Source: Thinopyrum elongatum (Eukaryota > Streptophyta > Magnoliopsida > Poales > Poaceae). From it: 64,000 nt of DNA. Below, one piece after another: positions 54,849-64,000 of the stretch. The stretch is taken from positions 86,881,667-86,945,666 of the forward strand of contig CM022301.1 of assembly GCA_011799875.1 (NCBI GenBank), in the 5' to 3' direction. Both the position numbers and the translations under genes were made by a program. Positions within the stretch are counted from its first letter, which is position 1. The number at the start of each line of letters is the position of its first letter. Below the pieces are notes generated by a model. That model worked only from the letters and a program-made list of their open reading frames with translations. It did no database searches and was not told where the DNA came from.

Positions 54849-56297
54849 CCATACCAAATGAAGTCCAAGCACGATAAAAACTTATGGAGATTTTTTTGGA
54901 ATATATGTGATTTTTGGGAATTGGAATCAACGTGAGACGATGCCCGAGGGGCCCACAAGCCTTGGAGGCACGCCCCCCTCCCCAGGGCGCAGCTAGGAGG
55001 CTTGTGGCCACCTCGTAAGGTGGTTGGTTCCCTTCTTCGTCCGCAAGAAAGATAATATCTGGATAAAAATTGTGTTAAAATTTCAGCACAATCGGAGTTA
55101 CGGATCTCCGGGAATTTAAGAAACGGTGAAAGGCCAGAATCTGGGAAGGCGGAAACAGAAGGAAAAAGAGAGACAGATCCAATCTCGGAGGGGCTCCCGC
55201 CCCTCCGCCGCCAAGGAGGCCATGGACCAGAGAGGAAATCCTCCTCCCATCTAGGGGGAGGTCAAGGAAAAAGAAGAAGGAGGGGGGCTCTCTCCCCCTC
55301 TCTCCCGGTGGCGCCGGAACGCCGCCGGGGCCATCATCGTGACGGCGATCTACACCAACAACTTCGTCGCCGTCATCACCAACTCTCTCCCCCTCTATGC
55401 AGCGGTGTAACACCCCTTCTCCCCGCTGTAATCTCTACTTAAACATGGTGCTCAACGCTATATATTATTTCCCAATGATGTATGGCTATCCTATGATGTT
55501 TGAGTAGATCCGTTTTGTCCTATGGGTTAATGGATGATCGTGATTGGTTTGAGTTGCATGTTTTATTATTGGTGCTGTCCTATGGTGCTCTCCGTGTCGC
55601 GTAAGTGTGAGGGATCCCCGCTGTTGGGTTTGCAATATGTTCATGATTCGCTTATGGTGGGTGGCATGAGTGACAGAAGCACAGACCCGAGTAAGTAGTT
55701 TACGTATGGGAGTAAAGAGGACTTGATACTTTAATGCTATGATTGGGTGGCGTGAGTGACAGAAGCACATACCCAAGTAAGTAGGTTGTTTGCGTATGGG
55801 AGTAAAGAGGACTTCATACTTTAATGCTATGGTTGGGTTTTACCTTAATGATCTTTAGTAGTTGCGGATGCTTGCTAGAGTTCCAATCATAAGTGCATAT
55901 GATCCAAGTAGAGAAAGTATGTTAGCTTATGCCTCTCCCTCATATAAAATTGCAATAATGATCACCGGTCTAGTTATCGATTGCCTAGGGACAAATAACT
56001 TTCTTGTGACAAAATGCTCTCTACTAAAACTAACTTAATTGTTCCTTTATCTAAATAGCCCCTAGTTTTTATTTACGTGCTCTTTATTATCTTGCAAACC
56101 TATCTTACCACACCAACAAAGTACTTCGAGTTTCATACTTGTTCGAGGTAAAGCAAACGTTAAGCGTGCGTAGAGTTGTATCGGTGGTCGATAGAACTTG
56201 AAGGGAATATAAATTCTACCTTTAGCTCCTCGTTGGGTTCGACACTCTTATTTATTGAGAAAGGCTACAACTGATCCCCTATACTTGTGGGTTATCA
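54849..56297 (+). repeat. W2 3' LTR, part 2, with an 86-bp internal duplication
   Basis: It resumes with CCATA and ends CTTGTGGGTTATCA. A segment starting GGGTGGCATGAGTGACAGAA at 55659 is repeated from 55745. The 5' LTR has one copy, which accounts for the longer 3' LTR (about 1607 against 1523 bp). Confidence 0.88.
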
Positions 56298-56302
56298 TCC
56301 TA

Positions 56303-57273
56303 TATATCAATCTTTACCTCCGTACCATTCCGGAGCTCCTCGTCATGTCCGTGATCTCATCCGGGACTCCGAACAACATTCGATCACTAACTCACATAAC
56401 TCATATAATACTATCTCATCAACGAACGTTAAGCATGCGGACCCTACGGGTTCGAGAATGATGTAGACATGACCGAGACGCTTCTCCGGTCAATAACCAA
56501 TAGCGGGACCTGGATGCCCATATTGGTTCCTACACATTCTACGAAGATCTTTATCGGTGGAACCTTTATGACAACATATGTAGTTCCCTTTGTCTGTCGG
56601 TATGTTACTTGCCCGAGATTCGATCGTCGGTATCTCCATACCTAGTTCAATCTCGTTACCGGCAAGTCTCTTTACTCGTTTTGTAATACATCATCTCGTA
56701 ACTAACTCCTTAGTCACATTGCTTGCAAGCTTCTTGTGATGCTATATTACCGAGAGGGCCCAGAGATACCTCTCCTATACACGGAGTGACAAATCCCAAT
56801 CTCGATCCATACCAACTCAACAGACACCTTTGGAGATACCTATAGAGCATCTTTATGATCACCCAGTTACGTTATGACGTTTGATAGCACACAAGGTATT
56901 TCTCCAGTATCCGGGAGTTGCATGATCTCATGGTCGAAGGAATATGTATTTCACATTAAGAAAGCAGTAGCAATAAACTGAACGATCATATGCTAAGCTA
57001 ACGGATGGGTCTTGTCCATCACATCATTCTCCTAATGATGTGATCCCGTTATCAAGTGACAACACATGTCTATGGTTAGGAAACCTTAACCATCTTTTGA
57101 TCAACAAACTAGTCTAGTAGAGGCTCACTAGGGACACGATATTTGTTTATGTATCCACACATGTATTTAAGTTTCCGGTCAATACAATTCTAGTATGAAT
57201 AATAAACCTTTATCATGATTAAGGAAATATAATAATAACCACTTTATTATTGCCTCTAGGGCATATTTCCAAT
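56303..57273 (-). repeat. CopG LTR, part 2
   Basis: It continues the CopG LTR after the W2 insertion. Its outer end reads TATTGGAAATATGCCC on the minus strand (the usual TGTTGG or TGAAGG start is altered). Confidence 0.82.
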
Positions 57274-59895
57274 AGTCTCCTGCTTGCACTAGAGTTAATA
57301 ATCTAGATTACATAGTAATGAATCTAACACCCATGGAGTCTTGGTGATGATCATGTTTTGCCCGCGGAAGATGTTTAGTCAACGGCTCTATCACTTTCAG
57401 ATCCATATGTACTTTGCAAATTTCTATGTCTCCATCCTTGAACTTTTCATGAATGGAGTTGAAGCGTATCTTGATGTGTTTGGTTCTCTTGTGAAATCTG
57501 GATTCATTCGCTAAAGCTATTGCTCCAGTGTTGTCACAAAAGATTGTCTTTGGACACGATGCACTGGATATTACACCCAGATCGGATATGAAGTCCTTCA
57601 TCCAGACTCCTTCATGTGCCGCTTCCGAAGCAGCTATGTACTCCGCTTCACACGTAGATCCCGCCACGACACTCTGCTTGGAACTGCACCAACTGACAGC
57701 TTCACCATTCAATATAAATACGTATCCGGTTTGCGACTTAGAGTCATCCGGATATGTGTCGAAGCTAGCATCGACGTAACCCTTTACGACGAGCAATTCG
57801 TCACCTCCATAAACGAGAAACATATCCTTGGTCCTTTTTAGGTACTTCAGGATATTCTTGACCGCTGTCCAGTGATCCACTCCTGGATTACTTTGGTACC
57901 TCCCTGCCAAACTTATGGCAAGGCACACATCAGGTCTGGTACATAGCATGGCATACATAATAGAACCTATGGCTGAGGCATAGGGAATGACTTTCATTTT
58001 CTCTCTATCTATGGTCGTGGTCGGACTTTGAGTCTGACTCAATTTCACACCTTGCAACTAAGGCAAGAACCCTTTCTTTGACTGGTCCATTTTGAACTTC
58101 TTGAGAACTTTGTCAAGGTATGTGCTTTGTGAAAGTCCTATTAAGCGTCTTGATCTATCCCTATAGATCTTGATGCCCGATATATAAGCAGCTTCATCGA
58201 GGTCTTTCATTGAAAAATTCTTATTCAAGTATCCTTTTACGCTATCAAGAAATTCTATATCATTTCCAATCAGTAATATGTCATCCATATATAACACTAG
58301 AAATGCTACAGAGCTCCCACTCACTTTCTTGTAAATACAGGCTTCTCCGTAAGTCTATATAAAACCATATGCTTAGATCACATCATCAAAGCGTATATTC
58401 CAACTCCGAGATGCTTGCACCAGTCCATAAATGGATCGCTGGATCTTGTACACTTTGTTAGCACCTTTAGGATTGACAAAACCTTCTGGTTGCATCATAT
58501 ACAACTCTTCTTTAAGAAACCCGTTAAGGAATGCAGTTTTGACCTCCATTTGCCAGATTTCATAATCATAAAATGCGGCAATTGCTAACATGACTCGGAC
58601 AGACTTAAGCATCGCTATGGGTGAGAAAGTCTCATCGTAGTCAACCCCTTGAACTTGTCGAAAACCTCTTACGACAAGTCGAGCTTTGTAGACAGTGATA
58701 TTACCATCAGCATCTATCTTCTTTTTGAAGATCCATTTATTCTCAATGGCTTGCCGATCATCGGGCAAGTCCACCAAAGTCCACACTTTGTTCTCATACA
58801 TGGATCCTATCTCAGATTTCATGGCCTCAAGCCATTTGTCGGAATCTGGGCTCATCATAGCTTCTTCATAGTTCGAAGGTTCGCTGTTGTCTAACAACAT
58901 GACTTCCAGGACAGGATTACCGTACCACTCTGGTGCGGTACATGTTCTAGTCGACCTACGAGGTTCAGTAGTAACTTGATCAGAAGTTTCATGATCATCA
59001 TCATTAGCTTCCTCGCTAGTTGGTGTAGGCATCACGGGAACTGCTTTCTCTGATGTACTACTTTCCAATTCGAGAGAAGGTACAACTACCTCATCAAGTT
59101 CTACTTTCCTCCCACTCACTTCTTTTGAGAGAAACTCCTTCTCTAGAAAGAACCCATTCTTGGCAACAAAGATCTTGCCTTCGGATCTGTGGTAGAAGGT
59201 ATACCCAATAGTTTCTTTAGGGTATCCTATGAAGACGCACTTCTCCGCTTTGGGTTCGAGCTTATCAGGTTGAAGCCTTTTGACATAAGCATCGCATCCC
59301 CAAACTTTAAGAAACGACAGCTTAGGTTTCTTGCCAAACCATAGTTCATACGGTGTCGTCTCAACGGATTTAGATGGTGCCCTATTTAATGTGAATGCAG
59401 CTGTTTCTAATGCATAACCCCAAAATGATAAAGGCAAATCGGTAAGAGACATCATAGAACGCGCCATATCTAATAAAGTACGGTTACGACATTCGGACAC
59501 ACCATTACACTGTTGTGTTCTAGGTGGCGTGAGTTGTGAAAGAATTCCACATTGTTTTAAATGAAGGCGATCAGATCATAGAAACTTTATTTTCTTGTTA
59601 CGATGATTCTCCACTTCACTCTGAAATTCTTTGAACTTTTCAAATATTTCAGACTTGTGTTTCATCAAGTAGATATATCCATACCTACTTAAATCATCTG
59701 TCAAGGTTAGAAAATAACGATACCCGCCATGTGCCTCAACACTCATCGGACCGCATTCATTAGTATGTATTATTTCCAATAAGTCATTAGCTCGCTCCAT
59801 TGTTTCGGAGAACAGAGTTTTAGTCATCTTACCCATGAGGCATGGTTCGCAAGTATCAAATGATTCATAATCAAGTGATTCCAAAAGTCCATCCG
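57274..59895 (-). mobile_element. CopG: Angela/BARE-type Copia internal region (pol part), cut by GypD
   Basis: The internal region begins next to the LTR and holds RNase H, RT and integrase segments in minus orientation. GypD is inserted at 59896 within the GAG_pre-integrase segment. The gag half and 5' LTR are expected to the right of GypD, outside the window. Confidence 0.88.
57308..59895 (-). pseudogene. CopG pol (integrase, reverse transcriptase, RNase H)
   Basis: Right to left: the zinc-finger end (CEPCLMGKMTKT) and integrase core start lie in 59911-59576. The integrase end with NGVSECRNRTLLDM (catalytic Glu kept) and RT N-terminal half form a 375-codon open frame (59500-58373). The RT active-site region with LYMDDILLIGND follows (58324-58058), and then a 249-codon frame with the RT end and RNase H (58057-57308). 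Its landmarks are VDASFDTYPDDSKSQTGY, STCEAEYIA and FCDN. Lesions are few: a stop at about 58370, TAG at 58058-58060 and a gap near 59540. It is the best-preserved pol in the window and could serve as reference for CopH. Confidence 0.9.
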
Positions 59896-60717
59896 TGTCG
59901 GGGTACGACACCTATGGGATCCAAAGGGACCCCTTTACGATTCAGCGGGGGGAGAGGTATACGCAAAGAGCAGAACCAACGATCGACACGAGAAGATTTT
60001 ACCCAGGTTCAGGCCGCTGATCAGCGTAAAACCCTACTCCTGCCTTGTGTTCTTATTAGTGTTCTTGAGCCCAGCCTTCAGGAGCGCTCGCTGTGAACAG
60101 TACGTTCAAAGAGCAGCTACGCATGCAGAATGGGCCGGAAGTTCTCCTCCCTTGTAGCAGTTGCCTTGGGCCTCCTTTTATACGCTCAAAGGGGTCACCA
60201 CAGTGGCAAAATGTACATACATTGAGGTGTAAAGTAGCTACAGGATAATCATACCTAACCCCTGACGGACTAGGACGAACGCATTTAATGCACCGTGAGG
60301 TGTCCGTTTAGGTGTCCTTACTTTCTTGGGGATGGAAAAAGGGGCCATCGCATCAGCATCGCTTAAGCTCTCCTCCATTGGCGCGTCGCCACGCATCCAA
60401 AGAAGGACCCAGAATGTCGGGTTTGTCGCTGTGCTAGAGCGGTGGCACAGCAACAAAACCTTGCCGGGTGCCAAGTCCTGCCGGGCACCGATCCTTGCCG
60501 GGCTCCGCAGGCCACCCCGGCAAGATCTTGTCGGGGAAGCTGGCTTTCGGATTCCAGCTCTCCTTATCTGCTGATCCTCAGATCTCTGACTGGATGGTTT
60601 CTTTGATGGCTTGAATCAACCTCGAACTGTTCCCCGGCAAGCCTTGCCGCGAGGATGGCTACAACTGCCCGTGCACAAGTACGGGGTACTAGTGGCCCAA
60701 TACTTAGTACACCGACA
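59896..60717 (-). repeat. GypD 3' LTR (822 bp)
   Basis: On the minus strand it starts TGTCGGTGTACTAAG at 60717 and ends GTCGTACCCCGACA at 59896, with a TGTCGG/CCGACA inverted terminal match. Confidence 0.88.
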
Positions 60718-60735
60718 GGAGCCCCCGGGCCTGAC
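60718..60735 (-). other. GypD polypurine tract
   Basis: The minus strand reads TCAGGCCCGGGGGCTCC immediately before the LTR, as in GypB. Confidence 0.65.
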
Positions 60736-60951
60736 CCATACACGAGTGCGAGGCATTGTTGGGCTAGACCCAAACAGTGCACGGGCACACGTGGCAGGGG
60801 ATTAACTGCTCGTAAATATCCAGTTTACTGTGCCCCCCACTACGCGCGTCGAACGTGCGGCGTGGGGAGCGTGCCTCAAAGGCTGCAACTGCGACGCGTC
60901 TATAGAGGCGCATTCACATTGGGGAATAAAAGAGGCGGCCCCGCTCCTTCC

Positions 60952-60962
60952 CCATAAAAAGG
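60952..60962 (+). promoter_or_regulatory. TATA-like box of the GypD antisense gene
   Basis: CCATAAAAAGG lies about 160 nt upstream of the ATG at 61119. A second candidate, GGAATAAAAGAGG, is at 60922-60934. Confidence 0.45.
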
Positions 60963-61118
60963 AGAAGCCGCAGAGGCACAAGCCTATTTACCCCCCTCTT
61001 CTTCTCAATCTGGCCGTCGCCATCGCCTTCCTCCTCTCGAGCTCAGAGCGAAGCTTTTCCTCTTCCGCCCGCCGTTTCCACGCTCGCTTCACCCCTGGCT
61101 TCCGCCCTCACAGCCGCC

Positions 61119-62330
61119 ATGCCGCCCAAGGCCAGCAAAGGCAAGGGCAAGGAAGCGAAAGCCGATGTCTCGGAGAGTGAACTGGTGAAGATGCGGAAGA
61201 AGTATGTCGTCTTCGCCCCATCGCTCGATGCAGAAGCTCTGAAGAGGCGGTACCAATGCATGTGGGCGAAGGAGACGCAAGCTCACCCCGCCACACGCAT
61301 GATTCCAGGTTCTTGTTCCAAAAGTGGGTCGGACAGATACCCTTTCTTCGCTGCGTATTTCTATTGCGGGCTCTGCCCCCCATTTTCCGACTTCTTCAAT
61401 GATATCATGTACACATACGGCTTTCATCTTCTCGATTTCACGCCGAATGCGGTACTATGCATGTCCATCTTTGCCCATCTTTGTGAAAACTTTGCCGAAG
61501 TGATTCCCAACTCTACTCTTTTTTGCCATTACTTCTTCCCCCGCATCCAAAAAGGAGAGGCCCTCTCTGGTTCTATCGCCTGGATTCCAAGGGCTTGGAA
61601 TAAGGAAATATACCCAGAAGGAGTTTACCGCGAAAAGTGGGACGAATGGCGGGCTGAATGGTGCTGGATCAAGGAAGCAGATCCCCATCCATTTTGTCTT
61701 CCCCGGCAACAGAAGGTGGTCCGCGGCAGCGGTTGGAGCAGTCTTGCCGCTGATGACGAAAAGCTCGCTATCGCCACCACCAGGATTCTTCGCCTGAAAG
61801 CTGCCGGGCTGACAATGGAGATGATTGGCTTCGACTTTCTCCGCCGCCGCATCGCCCCCTTGCAGAACAGGGGAAGGCCAGCTTGGGAATACCGAAACGC
61901 GGCAGATATCATGAGATTGCGCCCCGGGTTGAATAATAATCTGACCACTATGCAGCTTGGCGCTCTACGTCAAAAACTATTCCAGCGCGAAGACAAGCAT
62001 CGGCTGCCGGCAAGGATTGTCCCTTTGTGCAACAACTCCGCCTTGGGGTCAATCATCGCCTTCATGCCGATGTTCAACGCCCACGGTCTTGACGCGACTT
62101 GGGCCGAGCCAACCAAGGAGGAAGCACAGAAGTTTTTTGACAACTTGACGGAGAGACCCGTCCGGCAAGAGACAGATTTCATCCGAGCCACCACAGACCA
62201 AGAAGTAGCTTACATTGCTACTAGGGTGGAGGAGGCAAATCTTGCCGCGGAGGCCGGCAGTGTTGGCTTCACAGAATGGGAAACCAGCGACGCAGAGGTA
62301 GTAGTGGAGGTAAAACCTGCCGGGAAGGAC
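61119..62330 (+). pseudogene. Antisense gene of GypD, 5' part: PF04195-type (Transposase_28) protein
   Basis: The ATG at 61119 opens a long frame (nominal ORF to 62483). The Lys-rich N-terminus (MPPKASKGKGKEAKAD) could be a nuclear signal. Residues about 60-160 carry the PF04195 pattern: FAAYFYCGLCPPFSDFFNDI, TYGFHLLDFTPNAVLCMSIF and AHLCENFAEVIPNSTLFCHYF. Then follow RPAWEYRNAADIMRLRPG, a conserved block of the family, and FDNLTERPVRQETDFI. Genuine coding probably stops near 62300-62350, where minus-strand coding begins because of an inversion. It runs antisense to GypD and has its own TATA-like box. Function is unknown, and the Pfam name does not imply transposase activity. Confidence 0.78.
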
Positions 62331-62339
62331 AAAGCTACC

Positions 62340-63470
62340 AGGGAACAGAGCACCACCAGCCTCGATAGCGTCATCCTTGGCGGCCTCGCTGGCAGCGATC
62401 CTGTCTGCTTCGGCAGCGGCGTCCCTGGCGGTCTCCTCAATGACAACGTTGACATCCATGTGTTCCATCACAGGGAACTCTGAAGGACGAAGAAGGAGAA
62501 CAGAATAAGATCAAGATTGAAGTTTGAAGCGACTAAAGACAGAGAGATAAGGGGAAGAGTAACAGGCATTCTGAGGCAATCGATTACCTGCGTCGAGCTG
62601 TTTAGAGGTGGCCTCGCCCCTCCCGGCAACTTCGTTTGCTGGGGGAGGGTTGCCGATGTCCATGCTTGCCGGCTCCTCCTCAGTTAGGATGGGCTCGTCG
62701 GTAGGATCTCTTGCCGGGGACGTGCTTGTGGGCGGCATGGTCGATGAAGGTGGCATGACGGGGATGTCTTCCGACAACTCTCCTTGTTGCCGCTCTTCTC
62801 CTGCGAGCCCAAGGATATCAGCGGCAAGAATGGAAGCCTCAGCACCCGCCAGCGGAAAAAGAACAGTGAACTTACGCTGGGGGCTGTGCTGGGGGCTGCA
62901 TTGAGGACTGGGCTCCGGGCTGACGACGACGGTTTCTAGCACGCTCGTGGAGCCTGCCGGGGGCTCGTCGCCCGTGGAAGTCTTTGTCCTCTTCGCCATC
63001 CTCTCCAGCAAGGTTTCTGCATCACTGCAGAGACAATACGAGCAAGTCAGTAAGATCGATCCAAGATTGGAATATAAAGGTTGTGGCAAAGTACTCACTC
63101 TTCTTCTTCTCACTCCGGACTAAAGCCGGAGATGTCGAAATCGGCCTCCATTGCGATGTCTGAGTGGGGAGGCGGAGGATGGGTCCTAGGTCGCTTGGCT
63201 GTGGCAGGCACTGGGGCAGCTTCCGGTACGGTAGTGCGAGACACCCCTGCCGCCCCAGCAGTGGCCGCTGGTGTGGGTCTTGCGCGCCGCGCAGGTTGTT
63301 GACGAACCCCTTGCCGCGGTGCAGTCTTGCCGGCCACTTTCTTGCCGTGAGCCTCGGCGCTCGAAGAAGGCTGGCTTGCCGGGATGCCAGATGCAGCCTT
63401 CCAAAGAACACGCTTCGTCTTCTTCGGGGCTGGGAGCTCTTCTTGCGGATGACCGTACTGACGGCATTCC
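62340..63470 (-). pseudogene. Inverted middle segment of the GypD antisense gene
   Basis: Coding here is on the minus strand with proper splice sites. Exon a (about 63450-63099) encodes LPAPKKTKRVLWKAASG to DFDISGFSPE, a TGA at 63113-63111, then EEED. An intron (63098-63025, GTGAGT to CTGCAG) follows. Exon b (63024-62588) encodes DAETLLERMAKRTKTSTGDE and a Pro/Ser-rich stretch. A second intron (62587-62480, GTAATC to TTCAG) follows. Exon c (62479 to about 62340) encodes EFPVMEHMDVNVVIEETARD and an Ala-rich run. Phases join perfectly. These are the middle of the same protein family as the flanking plus-strand parts, so the segment is inverted relative to its gene. Confidence 0.72.
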
Positions 63471-64000
63471 TGCCGCAGGAGCGCCAGGCGCTGCACCGGC
63501 CACGGAGCCCCCTGCCACTGGTGAGGCGGTCGCTGAAGACCAACCTTCAACATCTGAAGGCCCCTCATTCAGCAAATACCTCAAGGTTGGCAAGAACCTG
63601 TTTGTCAACTTGTCGGGGACGGCAAGCATTGGGGCACCAGCCGAAGGAGAAGTTTTTGACGAAGAAATCATCGCTGCTGCCGGGCTCGAGGTTGTTGACG
63701 ATCCCAGCGCTAGCTGCGGCAAATCTGAAGAGGATCAGCTCCTTCAGGCCATGGGCGAAAATTTCCCCAAGCTCCAGGCTCTCCACCGCGCCCGGAAAGA
63801 TAAAGCGGATTCCAGAATGGAGGTTGTCGAGGCGGCCGAGGCAGATTTCCAGAGGCGCGTCGAACAAATGCAAACCTGGTACGCCGAGGCCCTCCAAGAG
63901 CTGACTGCTGGCCGGGAATAGGTGAGCCAACAGTGGACAGAGATCCTCCTGAAGCAATCTGATATGGAGAAGGCGCAGGATGAAGCTACTCAAAGGATTG
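63471..64000 (+). pseudogene. Antisense gene of GypD, 3' part (coiled coil)
   Basis: Plus-strand coding resumes: PPATGEAVAEDQPSTSEGPS, then FSKYLKVGKNLFVNLSGTAS, GEVFDEEIIAAAGLEVVDD and a heptad-rich coiled coil (DSRMEVVEAAEADFQRRVEQ). A TAG at 63919-63921 interrupts the frame, which then stays open to the window edge (SQQWTEILLKQSDMEKAQDE). The continued frame shows the TAG is a point lesion. The end of the gene lies outside the window. Confidence 0.75.

Larger units (their letters stand above)
35928..56297 (+). mobile_element. W2: non-autonomous gypsy-like element, copy 2, with two nested insertions
   Basis: The 5-bp target duplication TCCTA (35923-35927 and 56298-56302) proves the ends within the CopG LTR. 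The 5' LTR is 35928-36172 plus 44804-46081. The 3' LTR is 50557-50719 plus 54854-56297. CopH is inserted in the 5' LTR and a 4.1-kb solo LTR in the 3' LTR. The internal region of 4.5 kb encodes only an unknown ORF. Without insertions W2 would be about 7.6 kb. Confidence 0.9.
59896..64000 (-). mobile_element. GypD: 3' LTR and 3' region of a gypsy element with antisense gene
   Basis: Minus-strand element: the 3' LTR is 59896-60717, with its PPT just to the right, so internal sequence runs rightward to the window edge. It is inserted in CopG pol. The left target duplication would be ATCCG (59891-59895). The PPT and LTR start match GypB. An antisense PF04195-type gene on the plus strand fills 61119-64000. 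Confidence 0.82.

Noticed and set aside
61089..61427. Minus-strand ORFs under the GypD antisense gene
   Set aside because: Shadow frames of the PF04195-type coding sequence.
1..64000. A host gene, tRNA or rRNA gene, CRISPR array or bacterial-type system
   Set aside because: Every protein-like frame traces to a transposable element. No RNA gene or regularly spaced CRISPR-like array with unique spacers was seen. Without database searches, small unrecognised host fragments cannot be excluded.

Overview
The base composition, repeat families and nesting suggest a large grass genome, most likely Triticeae (wheat, barley, Aegilops or rye). I found no host gene. Essentially all 64 kb is transposable-element DNA: parts of two CACTA (En/Spm) DNA transposons, one MITE, four Ty3/gypsy elements or fragments with coding or antisense-gene content, several non-autonomous gypsy-like LTR elements, two Angela/BARE-type Copia elements and one long solo LTR. 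Family names are from recognition and are tentative. The labels below (CACTA-1, GypA and so on) are mine.

Layout. 1-8888: right part of CACTA-1, with a decayed TNPD-like transposase gene, an 8-exon second gene (Transposase_24/Ptta type), a repeat-rich 3' region and a block of about 13 subterminal palindromes. 8889-11400: GypA (minus strand; gag, leader, PBS and 5' LTR), cut by CACTA-1 inside gag. 11401-15352: 3' part of GypB (plus strand), whose integrase is cut by GypA. GypB carries an antisense B3-domain-like ORF and a 3' LTR. 15353-17099: tail and 3' LTR of LtrC. 17100-23680: W1, a non-autonomous gypsy-like element with a tRNA-Asp-type PBS, a decayed unknown ORF and a MITE in that ORF. 23681-26055: tail and 3' LTR of S1 (Sabrina-like). 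26056-33245: 3' part of GypE, with an antisense PF04195-type gene. GypE is interrupted at 29481-32753 by CACTA-2, a complete 3.3-kb element carrying a three-exon gene with two B3-like domains. 33246-35141: LtrF (minus), same family as LtrC. 35142-35927 and 56303-59895: CopG (Copia, minus). 35928-56297: W2, the second W copy, sitting in the CopG LTR and itself hosting CopH (Copia, 36173-44798) in its 5' LTR and a solo LTR (50720-54848) in its 3' LTR. 59896-64000: 3' end of GypD (minus), inserted in CopG pol, with an antisense PF04195-type gene on the plus strand that contains an internal inversion.

The nesting order on the right is GypE > LtrF > CopG > W2 > CopH or solo LTR. Matching target-site duplications support four of these insertions: CACTA-2 (TAA), W2 (TCCTA), CopH (GAATC) and the solo LTR (CCATA). 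The MITE insertion (TA) is proven by the empty site in W2.

The theme that stands out is cargo. Three gypsy elements carry a separate gene antisense between pol and the 3' LTR, each with its own TATA-like box. One of these cargos (GypB) and the cargo of the unrelated CACTA-2 are both B3-like, a plant transcription-factor fold. All cargo genes here have at least one nonsense codon or rearrangement, so these particular copies look dead even if the families are not.
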